Shown here: positions 33,516 through 42,426 of the stretch, piece by piece
How positions within the stretch are numbered: the stretch's first letter is position 1
How the letters are laid out: every line of letters starts with the position of its first letter
NCBI GenBank assembly: GCA_965276765.1
Contig: OZ255627.1
Span: 4,278,001-4,342,000, forward strand
Length of the DNA stretch: 64,000 bases
Source: G965276765 sp965276765
GTDB taxonomy: Bacteria > Actinomycetota > Acidimicrobiia > Acidimicrobiales > Palsa-688
Direction: 5' to 3'
Position numbers and translations under genes: made by a program
The notes under the pieces: generated by a model
Told to the model about the DNA's origin: nothing
The model's database searches: none
What the model saw: only the letters and a program-made list of their open reading frames with translations

Positions 33516-35978
33516 CTACTGCGCCGCCCGACGCAGGCTTGCCAGGTAGCTCAGGATCAGGCCACCGATGAGCAGCAGGGCGGCCAGAGCTAGGAGGCCG
33601 AGGACATCGATCCCGGTGTAGGCCAACGGCGCCGTTGTGGCCGGAGCGGCCGAGCTGGTGGTGACGCCGGTCAGGGCGACTCCTCCGGTGCCGGCGAGGC
33701 GGCGGCCAGGTCCGTTCGTCGACGGATTAGCCGGCGTCGCAGAATTAGCCAGCGTCGCCTGACCCAGCGGGTCGGTGAGTCCGAACGCCGAGATACCCGA
33801 GGGGTTCGGCGGGCTGGAGGGACTCGCTGGGACCGCAGGAGTCGAAGGGCTCGTCGGATGCGCGGGCGTCGAAGGACTCGTCGGATGCGACGGGTTCGAA
33901 GGATTCGACGGGTTCGAAGGATTCGACGGGTTCGACGGATTGGACGGGTTCGACGGGGGCGTCGGGTTCGACGGGGGCGTCGGGTTCGACGGAGGCGTCG
34001 GGTTCGACGGAGGCGTCGGGTTCGACGGAGGCGTCGGGTTCGACGGAGGCGTCGGAGGCGCCGGCGGGCTGGTCACGGCCGAAGTGCCGCAGCCGCCCAT
34101 GGCGCTTCCGAGCACGCCGATGCCGTTACCGCAGACATTGACGGGCACCGTCACGGGGATCGTCGTGTTGTTACCCGACCCTGTGCCGCTGCCACCGCCG
34201 GACGAGGTCGTGGTCACGGGGGTGGATGGAGCGGTCTGGCAATTGGCGCCAGCCGATCCGAGGACACCGACGCCATTGCCGCACACCGACACCGGCACAC
34301 TGACCGGAGCGGTGGTGTTGTTACCCGACCCGATGCCACGACCGGATCCCGAACCGGTACCCGATGACGTGGAGGTGGTCGAAGCCGGCGTGTTCGACGA
34401 GCAACCGGACCCGGATACACCGAGGACACCGACGCTGTTGCCGCACACTGTGACCGGCACACTGACCGGGGCCGTGGTGTTGTTACCCGACCCGATGCCA
34501 CGACCGGATCCCGAACCGGTACCCGATGACGTGGAGGTGGTCGAAGCCGGCGTGTTCGACGAGCAACCGGACCCGGATACACCGAGGACACCGACGCTGT
34601 TGCCGCACACTGTGACCGGCACACTGACCGGGGCCGTGGTGTTGTTACCCGACAACAGACCGGCACCGGAGCCACTCTGCGAGCCCGTCGTCGACGACGT
34701 CGACGACGAAGACCCACCGGCCGCACAACCGGCCGAAGCATGCCCGAGGAGCCCGACGCCATTGCCGCACACCGTCACCGGCACACTGATCGGCGCCGTG
34801 GTGTTGTTCCCGGACCCGATGCCACGACCGGATCCCGAACCACTAGCGGATGACGTCGAGGTGGTCGACGCCGGCGTGGCCGACGAGCAACCCGACCGGG
34901 AAGCACCCAGGACACCGACGCTGTTGCCGCACACCGTCACCGGCACACTGACCGGAGCCGTGGTGTTGTTCCCCGATGCCGCACCCGCCTTGTCGGCTGA
35001 TGTGGTCGTCGTGGTGGACTTCGACGCCGACGGTGATGACGAACAGCCGGCCCTGGCTCGACCGATGCTGTTACCGCACACCGTCACGGGTGCGCTCACC
35101 GGCACGGTGGTGTTGTTGCCCGACGCGATGCCACGACCCGAGTGCCCGTTGGCCCCCGAGGCGGCTGACGTCGACGTGGTCGACGGCGCCGTCGCTGGTG
35201 AGCAGCCGGCCTTGGACGAGCCAAGCAGACCGACGCTGTTGCCGCACGCCGTCACCGGCGCGCTCACCGGCACGGTCGTGTTGTTCCCCGACGCCAGGCC
35301 GCCACGCGAGCCCGAGCGGTCGCTCCAGGCCGTGGTGTGACCAGACGGCTTCGTGGCCGGAGCCGACTTGGCCGGTGAGGCTTTGGCCGGAGCCGAGTTG
35401 GCCGGAGCAGCCGGAGCCGAGTTGGCCGGAGCCGAGCTGGCCGGAGCAGCCGCAGTCGACGTGGCCGGAGCGGCGGCCGGAGCGGCCGGAGCAGCCGAAG
35501 TCGACGTGGCCGGAGCGGCCGGAGCGGCCGAAGCCGACTGGGCCGGAGCGGCCGGAGTGCTCACTGCGCTCGACGTCGGCGAAGCGGCGGTCGACGTCGC
35601 CACCGAGCTGCTCGCCGGCGACGGCGAACACCCGGCGGCGGCGCTTCCGGCCACACCGACGGCGTTGCCGCAGATGGTCACGGGAGCGTTGGCGCCGACG
35701 GTCGAGTCGTTGCCACTCAGGACAGACCCGCTCGGAGATGCACCCGAGGTCGACGAGGTCGACGGGGTCGACGACGGGGCCGCCTCGGGCGCGGTTGCAG
35801 TGGATTGGTGACTGAGCACCGACACGGCATTGCCGTTGATGTTGACGGGTGCGGTGATCGCAACGGTCGTGTTGTTGTGGTTGTGGACGGGAGACGCGTG
35901 GGCGACGCCTTGGGCGAGGAGCAGTGACGCTCCACCACCGACAAACATCCCCAGCGCCAGCTTCAAAGAGAGACGCAT
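33516..35978 (-). CDS. Chaplin-repeat surface protein with LAxTG sorting signal
   Basis: The 820-residue protein has a signal peptide with likely cleavage after A-H-A (residue 28). Ten chaplin-like units follow, each near S-G-N-N-T-T-x-P-V-S-V-P-V-T-V-C-G-N-S-V; nine contain two cysteines about 14 residues apart (the C of V-C-G-N and the later S-G-C), while the first unit, N-I-N-G-N-A-V, has none. Ala/Ser/Pro linkers separate them. A Pro/Asn/Ser spacer made of P-T-P-P-S-N and N-P-S repeats precedes a C-terminal LAYTG at 785-789 with a membrane helix and basic end, the sortase class E signal of Streptomyces long chaplins; LAGTG at 761 is a second candidate. Chaplins assemble into amyloid-like hydrophobic layers on aerial surfaces. 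Start ATG 35978 follows GGAGG. Confidence 0.88.
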   Translation of the reverse strand: MRLSLKLALGMFVGGGASLLLAQGVAHASPVHNHNNTTVAITAPVNINGNAVSVLSHQSTATAPEAAPSSTPSTSSTSGASPSGSVLSGNDSTVGANAPVTICGNAVGVAGSAAAGCSPSPASSSVATSTAASPTSSAVSTPAAPAQSASAAPAAPATSTSAAPAAPAAAPATSTAAAPASSAPANSAPAAPANSAPAKASPAKSAPATKPSGHTTAWSDRSGSRGGLASGNNTTVPVSAPVTACGNSVGLLGSSKAGCSPATAPSTTSTSAASGANGHSGRGIASGNNTTVPVSAPVTVCGNSIGRARAGCSSSPSASKSTTTTTSADKAGAASGNNTTAPVSVPVTVCGNSVGVLGASRSGCSSATPASTTSTSSASGSGSGRGIGSGNNTTAPISVPVTVCGNGVGLLGHASAGCAAGGSSSSTSSTTGSQSGSGAGLLSGNNTTAPVSVPVTVCGNSVGVLGVSGSGCSSNTPASTTSTSSGTGSGSGRGIGSGNNTTAPVSVPVTVCGNSVGVLGVSGSGCSSNTPASTTSTSSGTGSGSGRGIGSGNNTTAPVSVPVSVCGNGVGVLGSAGANCQTAPSTPVTTTSSGGGSGTGSGNNTTIPVTVPVNVCGNGIGVLGSAMGGCGTSAVTSPPAPPTPPSNPTPPSNPTPPSNPTPPSNPTPPSNPTPPSNPSNPSNPSNPSNPSNPSNPSHPTSPSTPAHPTSPSTPAVPASPSSPPNPSGISAFGLTDPLGQATLANSATPANPSTNGPGRRLAGTGGVALTGVTTSSAAPATTAPLAYTGIDVLGLLALAALLLIGGLILSYLASLRRAAQ
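33886..34050 (+). repeat. Short tandem repeats coding the Pro/Asn/Ser wall spacer
   Basis: Five consecutive 18-base units, GTCGGGTTCGACGGAGGC with one-base variants, fill 33961-34050. They encode the repeated T-P-P-S-N-P hexapeptide on the minus strand. Upstream, 33886-33960 is built of a 9-base variant around GGATTCGACGGG giving N-P-S. Such arrays vary in copy number by slippage and set the length of the spacer between wall anchor and repeat region. Confidence 0.7.
34312..34635 (+). repeat. Two identical 162-bp tandem units coding chaplin domains
   Basis: The unit 34312-34473 is repeated at 34474-34635; by eye I find no difference. Each encodes one chaplin domain with linker (54 residues) on the minus strand. 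Neighbouring units of the same gene are only similar, so this pair is a recent duplication or was homogenised by recombination. Exact repeats of this kind also cause assembly collapse, so the true copy number could be larger. Confidence 0.8.
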
Positions 35979-36086
35979 GGTGAAAAGAACCTCCGCGGTT
36001 CATCAGAGACATTGGTGCGGCGAGGACGGCCGACGGCCGGCCCGGCCGGGCGCGCTCATGGCGCGCCGATCGCTGATGACGTGGGT

Positions 36087-37676
36087 TCAGTCCGGGCGGG
36101 TACCCGGACGGGCACCGGGGCGAGAGGAGTTCGTCTGGGTGTTGATCGACACGTACCCGCTCTGCCCGGGGAAGGCAGCGGGCTGGCCGACGACGACGCT
36201 AGCGAGGAGCAGGCCGCCGGAGCCCGAGCCCGCAGCGGGGGCAGGGGCGCCGGCGGGGGTACCGGGAGCCGATCGGGTCGGCTCCGGTCGAGGAACGTCG
36301 TGGCGAGCCGGTGCGATCAGCCGCAGCGAGATGACCGGAGTAGCCACGTGGGCCGCCGCTGCGCCGCCAGCATCCCCCGGCTGGGCCGACGCCCCCATCT
36401 GGCGGGGGAGGAGAACCTGCTCCACCGGCGATGCGGCCCCGTTGGAGCCACGAGGCGATGAGGCGGCACCGTCCCCGGCCCGCATGACCTCAGAGACGCT
36501 CGGCTGGGAGGCATTCCGATGGGGCGAGGTACGACCGGCCGCCTGCTGGAATGGCTGCTCGACGGTGACCGCCCGGATGCCGTGGCTGGAGCCGGGCACC
36601 GGCAAGATCGCTGGCGTTGTGGGGGTGATCGGCAGGGTCGAGACGGGCAACTTTGCCGTCACCTTGCCGGGTGGCGTCCGTGGCGTCGGCACCGTGGCGC
36701 CTACCGAGATCGAGACACCCGGCCGGGAGAGATTGACCCCGAGACCAAGCCTCACGTGGACCAGCGACCGCAGTGCCTCGGATACCGTTCCGAGCGGTTG
36801 CGTCGTGACCGAACGCAGGAGCGCAGGCAACGAGAGGCTCGTGTTCGAGAGCTTGGGGAGCCCGACGTTCAGGTCGCTCGAGGTGGACCCGACCCGGACG
36901 GACGCCTGCACCGACGGAAGCGAGCCGAGCCCGACAACGGCGCCGGCGTGGGTTGCCCCGGCGGTGACCGCCAGGGCAAGGCCAGGCCGATTCAGCGAAC
37001 CCACATCGAGGGAGACCCCGATGGCGGGTGACGATGCGGCCGGCGAGGAGGACCGCCCCGGGGACGAAGATGCCCCCGTCGAGGATCGCGCTGCCGACGG
37101 GGCCTGCGAGCGAGTCGCTCCGACCGCCGTCGTCGTGGGAGCCGACGCATGGTGGGCCGGTGCAGCGGACGAGGGGCTCGCCGCGACAGCAGCGCCCGAG
37201 GTCGGTGCCGACGCCGCCGGCTGCGATGCAGCAGGAGCGCTGGCAGCGGGCGCCGATGCCGGCTTTGAAGCGGCGGGAGCGCTAGCGGCTGGCGCCGACG
37301 CCGGCGGCGACGCGACGGCCGTGGAGGACGCGGTGGACGCCGACGAACGGGACGAAACGGCCGGCACAGACGACGAATGCGAGGGAGCGACCGACACGCC
37401 GACGGCCGGGACCGACGCGCGCTGCGACCCTGCGTCTCCGACCGACACACCCACCGCCGACGTGGGCGCCGCTACCGGAAGCGTCACGGCAACCTTCAAC
37501 CGGCCCGCGCTGGCCTTCACCTGCGTCGACGAGGACGACGACGGCACGGACCCGTGGGCCGGGTGGGAGAACAACACGAGGCCGATGAGCAGGAGGAGAC
37601 CGCCGGCGGCCATGAGCCCAAGCCGGATCACTACCCGCGGCAGCGCCAGGAGCGGCGCAGTCTGCTCGTGGTCCAC
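36087..37676 (-). CDS. Membrane-anchored Ala/Ser-rich extracellular protein, unknown function
   Basis: The 529-residue protein has a short cytoplasmic start, one membrane helix near residues 15-37 (V-I-R-L-G-L-M-A-A-G-G-L-L-L-L-I-G-L), and an extracellular part dominated by Ala, Ser and Pro. It contains A-A-S-x-P-A-S-A-P repeats around 125-165 and recurring V-G-V-S-V / I-G-V-S-L strands. I recognise no domain. It starts at GTG 37676 and ends 108 bases upstream of the chaplin gene in the same direction, so the two may be coexpressed and both occupy the cell surface. Cysteines are absent, unlike in the chaplin repeats. Confidence 0.75.
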   Translation of the reverse strand: MDHEQTAPLLALPRVVIRLGLMAAGGLLLLIGLVLFSHPAHGSVPSSSSSTQVKASAGRLKVAVTLPVAAPTSAVGVSVGDAGSQRASVPAVGVSVAPSHSSSVPAVSSRSSASTASSTAVASPPASAPAASAPAASKPASAPAASAPAASQPAASAPTSGAAVAASPSSAAPAHHASAPTTTAVGATRSQAPSAARSSTGASSSPGRSSSPAASSPAIGVSLDVGSLNRPGLALAVTAGATHAGAVVGLGSLPSVQASVRVGSTSSDLNVGLPKLSNTSLSLPALLRSVTTQPLGTVSEALRSLVHVRLGLGVNLSRPGVSISVGATVPTPRTPPGKVTAKLPVSTLPITPTTPAILPVPGSSHGIRAVTVEQPFQQAAGRTSPHRNASQPSVSEVMRAGDGAASSPRGSNGAASPVEQVLLPRQMGASAQPGDAGGAAAAHVATPVISLRLIAPARHDVPRPEPTRSAPGTPAGAPAPAAGSGSGGLLLASVVVGQPAAFPGQSGYVSINTQTNSSRPGARPGTRPD

Positions 37677-37825
37677 ACCTCTCTGTTCCGCTCCGGCGCC
37701 CTACCTCCTGCCAAGAATTTCACTTAGCATCACCGCTCCACCACTATCAGTAGGCGGAGCCGGCAGGCTCACCCTAACCCACCGCTGATCGCGGTTTTTC
37801 GGGCCGGCCAGGGAACCGGGCCGCC

Positions 37826-38827
37826 CTACGGGCGAGGGGCAGACTCTCCGCGGACCGAGGCCATGTCGGGATACCGCTCGCCGGCGGTCGCCCCGGAAGG
37901 GGCCGCCGCCTCGAGGCGGGTCAGGTCGTCGGCGGTGAGCTCGATGTCGACGGCGGCGACGTTTTGCTCCAGGTAACGGCGGCGCTTGGTGCCGGGGATG
38001 GGGACGACGTCGTCACCGCGGGAAAGCAGCCAGGCCAGCGCGACCTGCCCCGGCTCGACGCCCTTCTCGGAGGCGAGCTGCTTGACGCTGTCGACCAGTC
38101 GAAGGTTGGCGGTCAGGTTCTCACCCTGGAAGCGAGGCGAGTGGCGCCGAAAGTCGTCCGGGGCCAGGTCGTCGGCACTGGTGATGCTGCCGGTCAGAAA
38201 GCCGCGACCGAGCGGGCTGTAGGCGACGATGCCGATCCCGAGCTCACGGGCGACAGGGAGGATGTCGGCCTCGATGTCCCGGGTCCACAGCGACCATTCC
38301 GTCTGCAGCGCCGTGATCGGGTGGACGACGACCGCCCGGCGAATGGTGCCGGCGCTGGCCTCGGACAGGCCGAGGTGCCCGACCTTGCCGGCGGCGACCA
38401 GCTCGGCCATGGCGCCGATCGTGTCCTCGATGGGGACATCGGGGTCCACGCGATGCTGGTAATAGAGGTCGATGTGGTCAACGCCAAGTCGGCCGAGGGA
38501 GGCGTTGCAGGCGCTGCGGACGTACTCGGGCCGACCGTTGATGGCGCGGCTGCCGTCATCGCCGCGCACGTTGCCGAACTTGGTGGCGAGCACGACCTCG
38601 TCGCGCCGCGCGCCGATCGCCTTGCCGACCAGGCGCTCGTTTTCGCCGATGCCGTACATGTCGGCGGTGTCGAGAAACGTGACCCCGAGATCGAGGGCCC
38701 GGTGGATCGTGGCGATCGACTCGGTCTCGTCCCCGGGGCCGTAAAACTCGCTCATGCCCATGCAGCCGAGGCCCTCGGCCGAGACCTCGAGCCGCTTGGG
38801 TCCGATCGTTCTGGTCTGAAGGCTCAT
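37826..38827 (-). CDS. Aldo/keto reductase
   Basis: The 333-residue enzyme shows the AKR pattern: V-T-F-L-D-T-A-D-M-Y-G-I-G-E-N-E-R-L-V-G-K-A (catalytic Asp and Tyr), V-L-A-T-K-F-G (catalytic Lys), D-L-Y-Y-Q-H-R-V-D (catalytic His), G-L-S-E-A and P-I-P-G-T-K (NADPH phosphate site). ATG 38827 is the start because the family N-terminus S-L-Q-T-R-T-I-G follows; the longer frame overlaps the potassium channel gene. It reduces aldehydes or ketones with NADPH in the cytoplasm; substrate unknown. It is divergent from the channel gene, 64 bases apart. Confidence 0.92.
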   Translation of the reverse strand: MSLQTRTIGPKRLEVSAEGLGCMGMSEFYGPGDETESIATIHRALDLGVTFLDTADMYGIGENERLVGKAIGARRDEVVLATKFGNVRGDDGSRAINGRPEYVRSACNASLGRLGVDHIDLYYQHRVDPDVPIEDTIGAMAELVAAGKVGHLGLSEASAGTIRRAVVVHPITALQTEWSLWTRDIEADILPVARELGIGIVAYSPLGRGFLTGSITSADDLAPDDFRRHSPRFQGENLTANLRLVDSVKQLASEKGVEPGQVALAWLLSRGDDVVPIPGTKRRRYLEQNVAAVDIELTADDLTRLEAAAPSGATAGERYPDMASVRGESAPRP

Positions 38828-38891
38828 GGCGTCGACCCTACGGGCAGATCGGCGCCGGCCGGCAGGCCCTGCCGTTTGGCATCCTGCGTCC

Positions 38892-39242
38892 ATGTCCATC
38901 TTCCTCGTCGCCCACAGACTTCTGGCCAAGGTTCGTACCGTGCACGTCGCCGGGCTGCTCGGACTCGCCGGGCTGATCGTCGTGGTCGGAGGCCTGCTGT
39001 TCGCCGCAGCCGACCGGGTAAGCGACGGGACCGGGCTGTACTGGGCCGTCACGACGGCGACGACGGTCGGCTACGGCGACGTGACCCCCCACAACGCCGC
39101 CTCGCGGGTGATCGCCGTCTGTGTCATGCTCACGACGATTCCGATCGTCGGAGCCGTCTTCGCCCTCTTCGCCGGCGCCTCGGTGCTCTCCCATCTCCGG
39201 AGGCTCCTCGGCTTGGACACCACCCTGCCATCGACGGCCTAA
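38892..39242 (+). CDS. Two-helix potassium channel pore protein
   Basis: The 116-residue protein has two membrane helices flanking a pore loop with the selectivity filter T-V-G-Y-G-D (A-V-T-T-A-T-T-V-G-Y-G-D-V-T-P-H). It is of the MthK/KcsA two-helix type. ATG 38892 starts before the first helix. The reading ends with TAA at 39242, and the regulatory RCK-like domain that usually follows is encoded at once in another frame (39248). The inner helix contains T-T-I-P-I-V-G-A-V without the usual gating Gly-Ala-Gly motif, but I would not infer function from that. Confidence 0.9.
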   Translation: MSIFLVAHRLLAKVRTVHVAGLLGLAGLIVVVGGLLFAAADRVSDGTGLYWAVTTATTVGYGDVTPHNAASRVIAVCVMLTTIPIVGAVFALFAGASVLSHLRRLLGLDTTLPSTA

Positions 39243-39247
39243 CGCTG

Positions 39248-39856
39248 GTGTTCGGGTCCCATCCGATCGTGACCCAGGTGATCGCCGACCTGGCCGAGGC
39301 GGACGACCCGGTGGTGCTCGTCGCCGCGGACGAGCCGGCGCGCCTCGCCGAGCGGGTACTTTACGTGCCGGGCGATCCGACGGCCGAGGACGTCATCGCC
39401 GGCACGCACCCCGACCGAGCCAACCGGGCCCTGATCGCCTGCACCGACGATGCCGACACGTTGATCGTCGCCGTGGCCCTGCGGACCTCAGCGCCGGACC
39501 TGGAGATCTACGCCCTGAGCGAGTCGTCTCGTGTGGCCGGCGCCCTGCGCGACCTGGGGGTGGCCCACACGCTGTCGAGCACACGGCTGGTCGGGCATAC
39601 CGTCGCCAAGAGCCTCGAGACGCCAGGGGCCGGCGATGTCGTCCTGCAGCTCGTCGACTCCGAGGCCTACACGCTCGTCGAACGAGCCGTGGACGCCGGG
39701 CTGGCCTCGCGCAAGCTGAGCGAAGCACGTGCCGTGGCCGGATCCCTCGTGCTGGGGATCTCGAGGGACGGACACGTCGACCTGGGCGTCGGGGGTGACC
39801 CCGTCCTTGCCGACGGCGACCGCCTGATCGAGCTCGTCGCCCAACCCAAAGGCTGA
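39248..39856 (+). CDS. RCK (TrkA-N/TrkA-C) domain protein, regulatory part of the potassium channel
   Basis: The frame, from about GTG 39248, gives V-F-G-S-H-P-I-V-T-Q-V-I-A-D-L, a Rossmann start with the Gly-x-Gly loop replaced by G-S-H-P. D-P-T-A-E-D-V-I and A-L-I-A-C-T-D-D-A-D-T-L-I-V-A-V-A-L-R follow, and later R-L-V-G-H-T-V-A-K-S (TrkA-C hinge). The length is 202 residues. Only five bases separate it from the pore gene stop; no ribosome site is seen, so translation is probably coupled, or a frameshift once split a single channel gene. Loss of the nucleotide loop suggests that it does not bind NAD. Confidence 0.75.
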   Translation: MFGSHPIVTQVIADLAEADDPVVLVAADEPARLAERVLYVPGDPTAEDVIAGTHPDRANRALIACTDDADTLIVAVALRTSAPDLEIYALSESSRVAGALRDLGVAHTLSSTRLVGHTVAKSLETPGAGDVVLQLVDSEAYTLVERAVDAGLASRKLSEARAVAGSLVLGISRDGHVDLGVGGDPVLADGDRLIELVAQPKG

Positions 39857-39879
39857 GGCGAGCTCGTCGCCGTCATCGC

Positions 39880-41286
39880 TCAGGCGTCGGGGAGCAGCGA
39901 AGCCGCCGGGATTCGGCCCCTGAGGCGGGCGGGGACCCGCCCCGAGGCGGCGAGGGCGGCCACCCCCGATGCGACGCCGATTCCGAAGGCGAGCGCGACC
40001 CCTGCCCGGCCTCCGAGCCCGTGGACCCCGGCGGCGACGGCGGCACCTGCGGCACCCGTCCCGAGGGCCTGGCCGAGCACGTCGGTGAGCTGCAGGCCGG
40101 CCGTGGCTCGACCCTCGCCGCCCCGAGGCGCTCGGTCGAGGGTCGTGACCGAGAGGGGCGAGTAGGCCAGCCCCATGCCGACGCCCGCGACCGTCCAGGC
40201 GACGACGCCGAGCGTCGGTGGCACGAAAGGCAGGAGGGCGAGACTCATAAGACCGAGGCCGGTCACGACCAAGCCGACGCCGACACGCACGAGGCGGCGT
40301 GGTCCAACCCGTTTGATCCAGCGCTCTTGGATCCACGATCCTGCCGTCCAGGCGATCGTCGCGGCCGTCAGGGCCAGGCCGGCGATGAGGGTGGAGGTGT
40401 GCCGAACCGCGGTGAGGGCATAGGGGACGTAGGCGTCGCCGGCGAAGAAGCAGAAGGTCAGCAGGCCGCGGCTCAAGACGGTGGCCGGCAGCCCGCGCTC
40501 GGCGACGAGCGTCCCCTTCGGCGTGAGCTTGCGAAGGAAGAAGACGAGGATGGCGGCACCGGCCACAACCCCGACCACGGCCACAGGTCGCGAACGCGAG
40601 CTGAGAGCGGAAAGGGCGACGCCGGCCCCGATCACGACGCCAAACACCGGGGCGAGCCGCAGCCCTGGGGCCGGCCCCAGATCCGGCCGAGCGGGCCGGG
40701 GGACGGCCCGCAGGGCGAGCGCGGCAAGGATGCCGGCGACGGCCACGAGCGGGAGGAGGCCGAGGAAGACCCACCGCCAGCCGACCGCCGTGGCGATCAG
40801 TGCGGCGATGGCCGGGCCGGCCAGACCGGGCACAACCCATGCCGTCGAGAGGACGGCAAACATGCGGGGGCGGCAGCCGTCCGGGTAGCCGCGGCCGATG
40901 GCCACGTACGCGGTGGCAGGGACCACGCCGGCGCCGAGGCCCTGCACGGCGCGGCCGGCGACGAGGATGGGCATGTCGGCCGCTGTTCCGCCGATCGTCA
41001 GTCCGGCTGCGAAGAGCACGAGACCGATGAGCATCGTCCCGGTAAGCGGTCGCCGGTCGGCAAGACCTCCGGCCACGACGATCCCGACCAGGCTGGAGAG
41101 CAGGAAAGCGCTGAAGACCCAGCCGTACAGGCGCAGGTCGCCGAGCTGGCGGCTCACGACCGGGAGGATGGTCGCCACCGCGAGCGCCTCGAAGGCGACC
41201 AGGGTCACGGCCAGGACGAGACCGAAGGTGAGGCGCCGATGGGCCGGATCCCAGACCCCACCCTCGGTCGCCGCCTCAGTCGCCAC
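39880..41286 (-). CDS. MFS transporter, multidrug-efflux-like
   Basis: The 468-residue protein has about 12-14 helices, the motif A variant G-G-L-A-D-R-R-P-L-T-G between helices 2 and 3, and the helix-4 G-R-A-V-Q-G-L-G-A-G-V-V-P (motif B-like), which places it near EmrB/TcmA-like pumps. An acidic/basic cytoplasmic start precedes helix 1. It converges with the RCK gene, 23 bases away, and is divergent from the PLP enzyme gene at 41393. Substrate unknown. Confidence 0.9.
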   Translation of the reverse strand: MATEAATEGGVWDPAHRRLTFGLVLAVTLVAFEALAVATILPVVSRQLGDLRLYGWVFSAFLLSSLVGIVVAGGLADRRPLTGTMLIGLVLFAAGLTIGGTAADMPILVAGRAVQGLGAGVVPATAYVAIGRGYPDGCRPRMFAVLSTAWVVPGLAGPAIAALIATAVGWRWVFLGLLPLVAVAGILAALALRAVPRPARPDLGPAPGLRLAPVFGVVIGAGVALSALSSRSRPVAVVGVVAGAAILVFFLRKLTPKGTLVAERGLPATVLSRGLLTFCFFAGDAYVPYALTAVRHTSTLIAGLALTAATIAWTAGSWIQERWIKRVGPRRLVRVGVGLVVTGLGLMSLALLPFVPPTLGVVAWTVAGVGMGLAYSPLSVTTLDRAPRGGEGRATAGLQLTDVLGQALGTGAAGAAVAAGVHGLGGRAGVALAFGIGVASGVAALAASGRVPARLRGRIPAASLLPDA

Positions 41287-41392
41287 GGCGGCGAGACTAA
41301 GACCTGCAGTCGAGTCGAGGTCAAGGGATTCACCGAAACGTCGGGACTACCTTCGAGTCGATGGCGCCTTTCCTCCTTTCCTGTCTGCCGCG

Positions 41393-42412
41393 ATGACGAC
41401 ATCCCGACTCGGACGTCCCGATGCGGGCGAGCTCGATGCGGCCTGGGATGCCGTCACGGCCGCTCTCGAAGCGACGCCGGTGGTCGCCACGGACCTGCCG
41501 TCGCCGCTCGGCGCCGTCCCGGCCTGGCTCAAGCTCGAAACGACGCAGCCGACCGGCTCTTTCAAGGTGCGTGGGGCCATCGCCGCGCTGCAGACCCTCC
41601 CGCAAGGAGCGAGGGCGGTGAGCGCGAGCGCCGGCAACCACGCCCTCGGCATGGCCTGGGCCGCGACCCGACTCGGGGTGCCCGTCACGGTGGTGACAGC
41701 GGAAAATGCCTCAGCCCTCAAGCTGGCCGCTCTCGACGAGCTCGTCCGGGCGGCGCGGAGCCCGGTCAGCCTGGTCCGCCACGGGCTCAGCTACGACGAG
41801 GCAGAGAGCTGCGCCCGCGGGATCGTGGCCACGGAGCCCGACGCCGAGTACATCTCCGCTTACAGCGACCGGGGCGTCATCGCCGGTCAGGCGACCATCG
41901 GTCGCGAGCTCGACGGCACCGCCCCCGACGACGAACCCCTCACCGTCGTCGCCTCGCTCGGGGGCGGGGGCCTCACCAGCGGACTTTCCCTGTGGGCTGC
42001 GACCAGGGAGCACACCAGGGTCGTTGCGGTCGAGACCGAGAGCTCGATGGCGGCGTCGGCCGCCGTGGCGGCGGGTCGCAGGGTGGATGTCACGGTCGGC
42101 GACACCATCGCCGACGGTCTGGCCGGCAACCTCGAAGAGGGCGGACCGACGCCCGAGATCCTTGGCGCTGCTGTGGCCGCCGGCACGGCCGAGATCCTCG
42201 CCGTCAGCGAGGACCAGATCAAGGCGGCGATGCGCTGGCTCTTCACCAACCACGGCCTCGTCGCCGAGGGCGCAGGGGCCGCCCCGCTCGCCGCTGTGCT
42301 CGCCGGACGCTTCCACCCCACCGCAGGTCGCGTCGTGGTCGTCATCACCGGGCGCAATGTGAGCGCCGACACCTACGCCCAGGTCCTCAGCGAAGGGATC
42401 AGGGCCTGGTGA
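41393..42412 (+). CDS. PLP-dependent threonine/serine dehydratase-like enzyme (fold type II)
   Basis: The 339-residue protein has the pyridoxal lysine in P-T-G-S-F-K-V-R-G-A, the substrate loop S-A-G-N-H-A (S-A-S-A-G-N-H-A-L), and the Gly-rich phosphate loop S-L-G-G-G-G-L. V-I-T-G-R-N near the C-terminus matches the cofactor-ring site. Catabolic threonine dehydratase or serine racemase are the nearest roles; the protein lacks the C-terminal ACT domain of biosynthetic IlvA. It would deaminate threonine or serine. ATG 41393 is the likely start. Confidence 0.85.
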   Translation: MTTSRLGRPDAGELDAAWDAVTAALEATPVVATDLPSPLGAVPAWLKLETTQPTGSFKVRGAIAALQTLPQGARAVSASAGNHALGMAWAATRLGVPVTVVTAENASALKLAALDELVRAARSPVSLVRHGLSYDEAESCARGIVATEPDAEYISAYSDRGVIAGQATIGRELDGTAPDDEPLTVVASLGGGGLTSGLSLWAATREHTRVVAVETESSMAASAAVAAGRRVDVTVGDTIADGLAGNLEEGGPTPEILGAAVAAGTAEILAVSEDQIKAAMRWLFTNHGLVAEGAGAAPLAAVLAGRFHPTAGRVVVVITGRNVSADTYAQVLSEGIRAW

Positions 42413-42426
42413 GCCTGCTGAGGGCT

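Noticed and set aside
33886..34050. CRISPR-like short repeats
   Set aside because: The units are adjacent without spacers and encode a Pro/Asn/Ser peptide within the surface protein. No CRISPR array was seen anywhere in the window.
33775..35340. Long plus-strand frame opposite the chaplin gene
   Set aside because: It mirrors the repeats in another frame, giving P-R-T-P-T-L-L-P-H strings. It lacks a signal peptide and ribosome site. The minus-strand protein has signal peptide, chaplin units and sorting signal.
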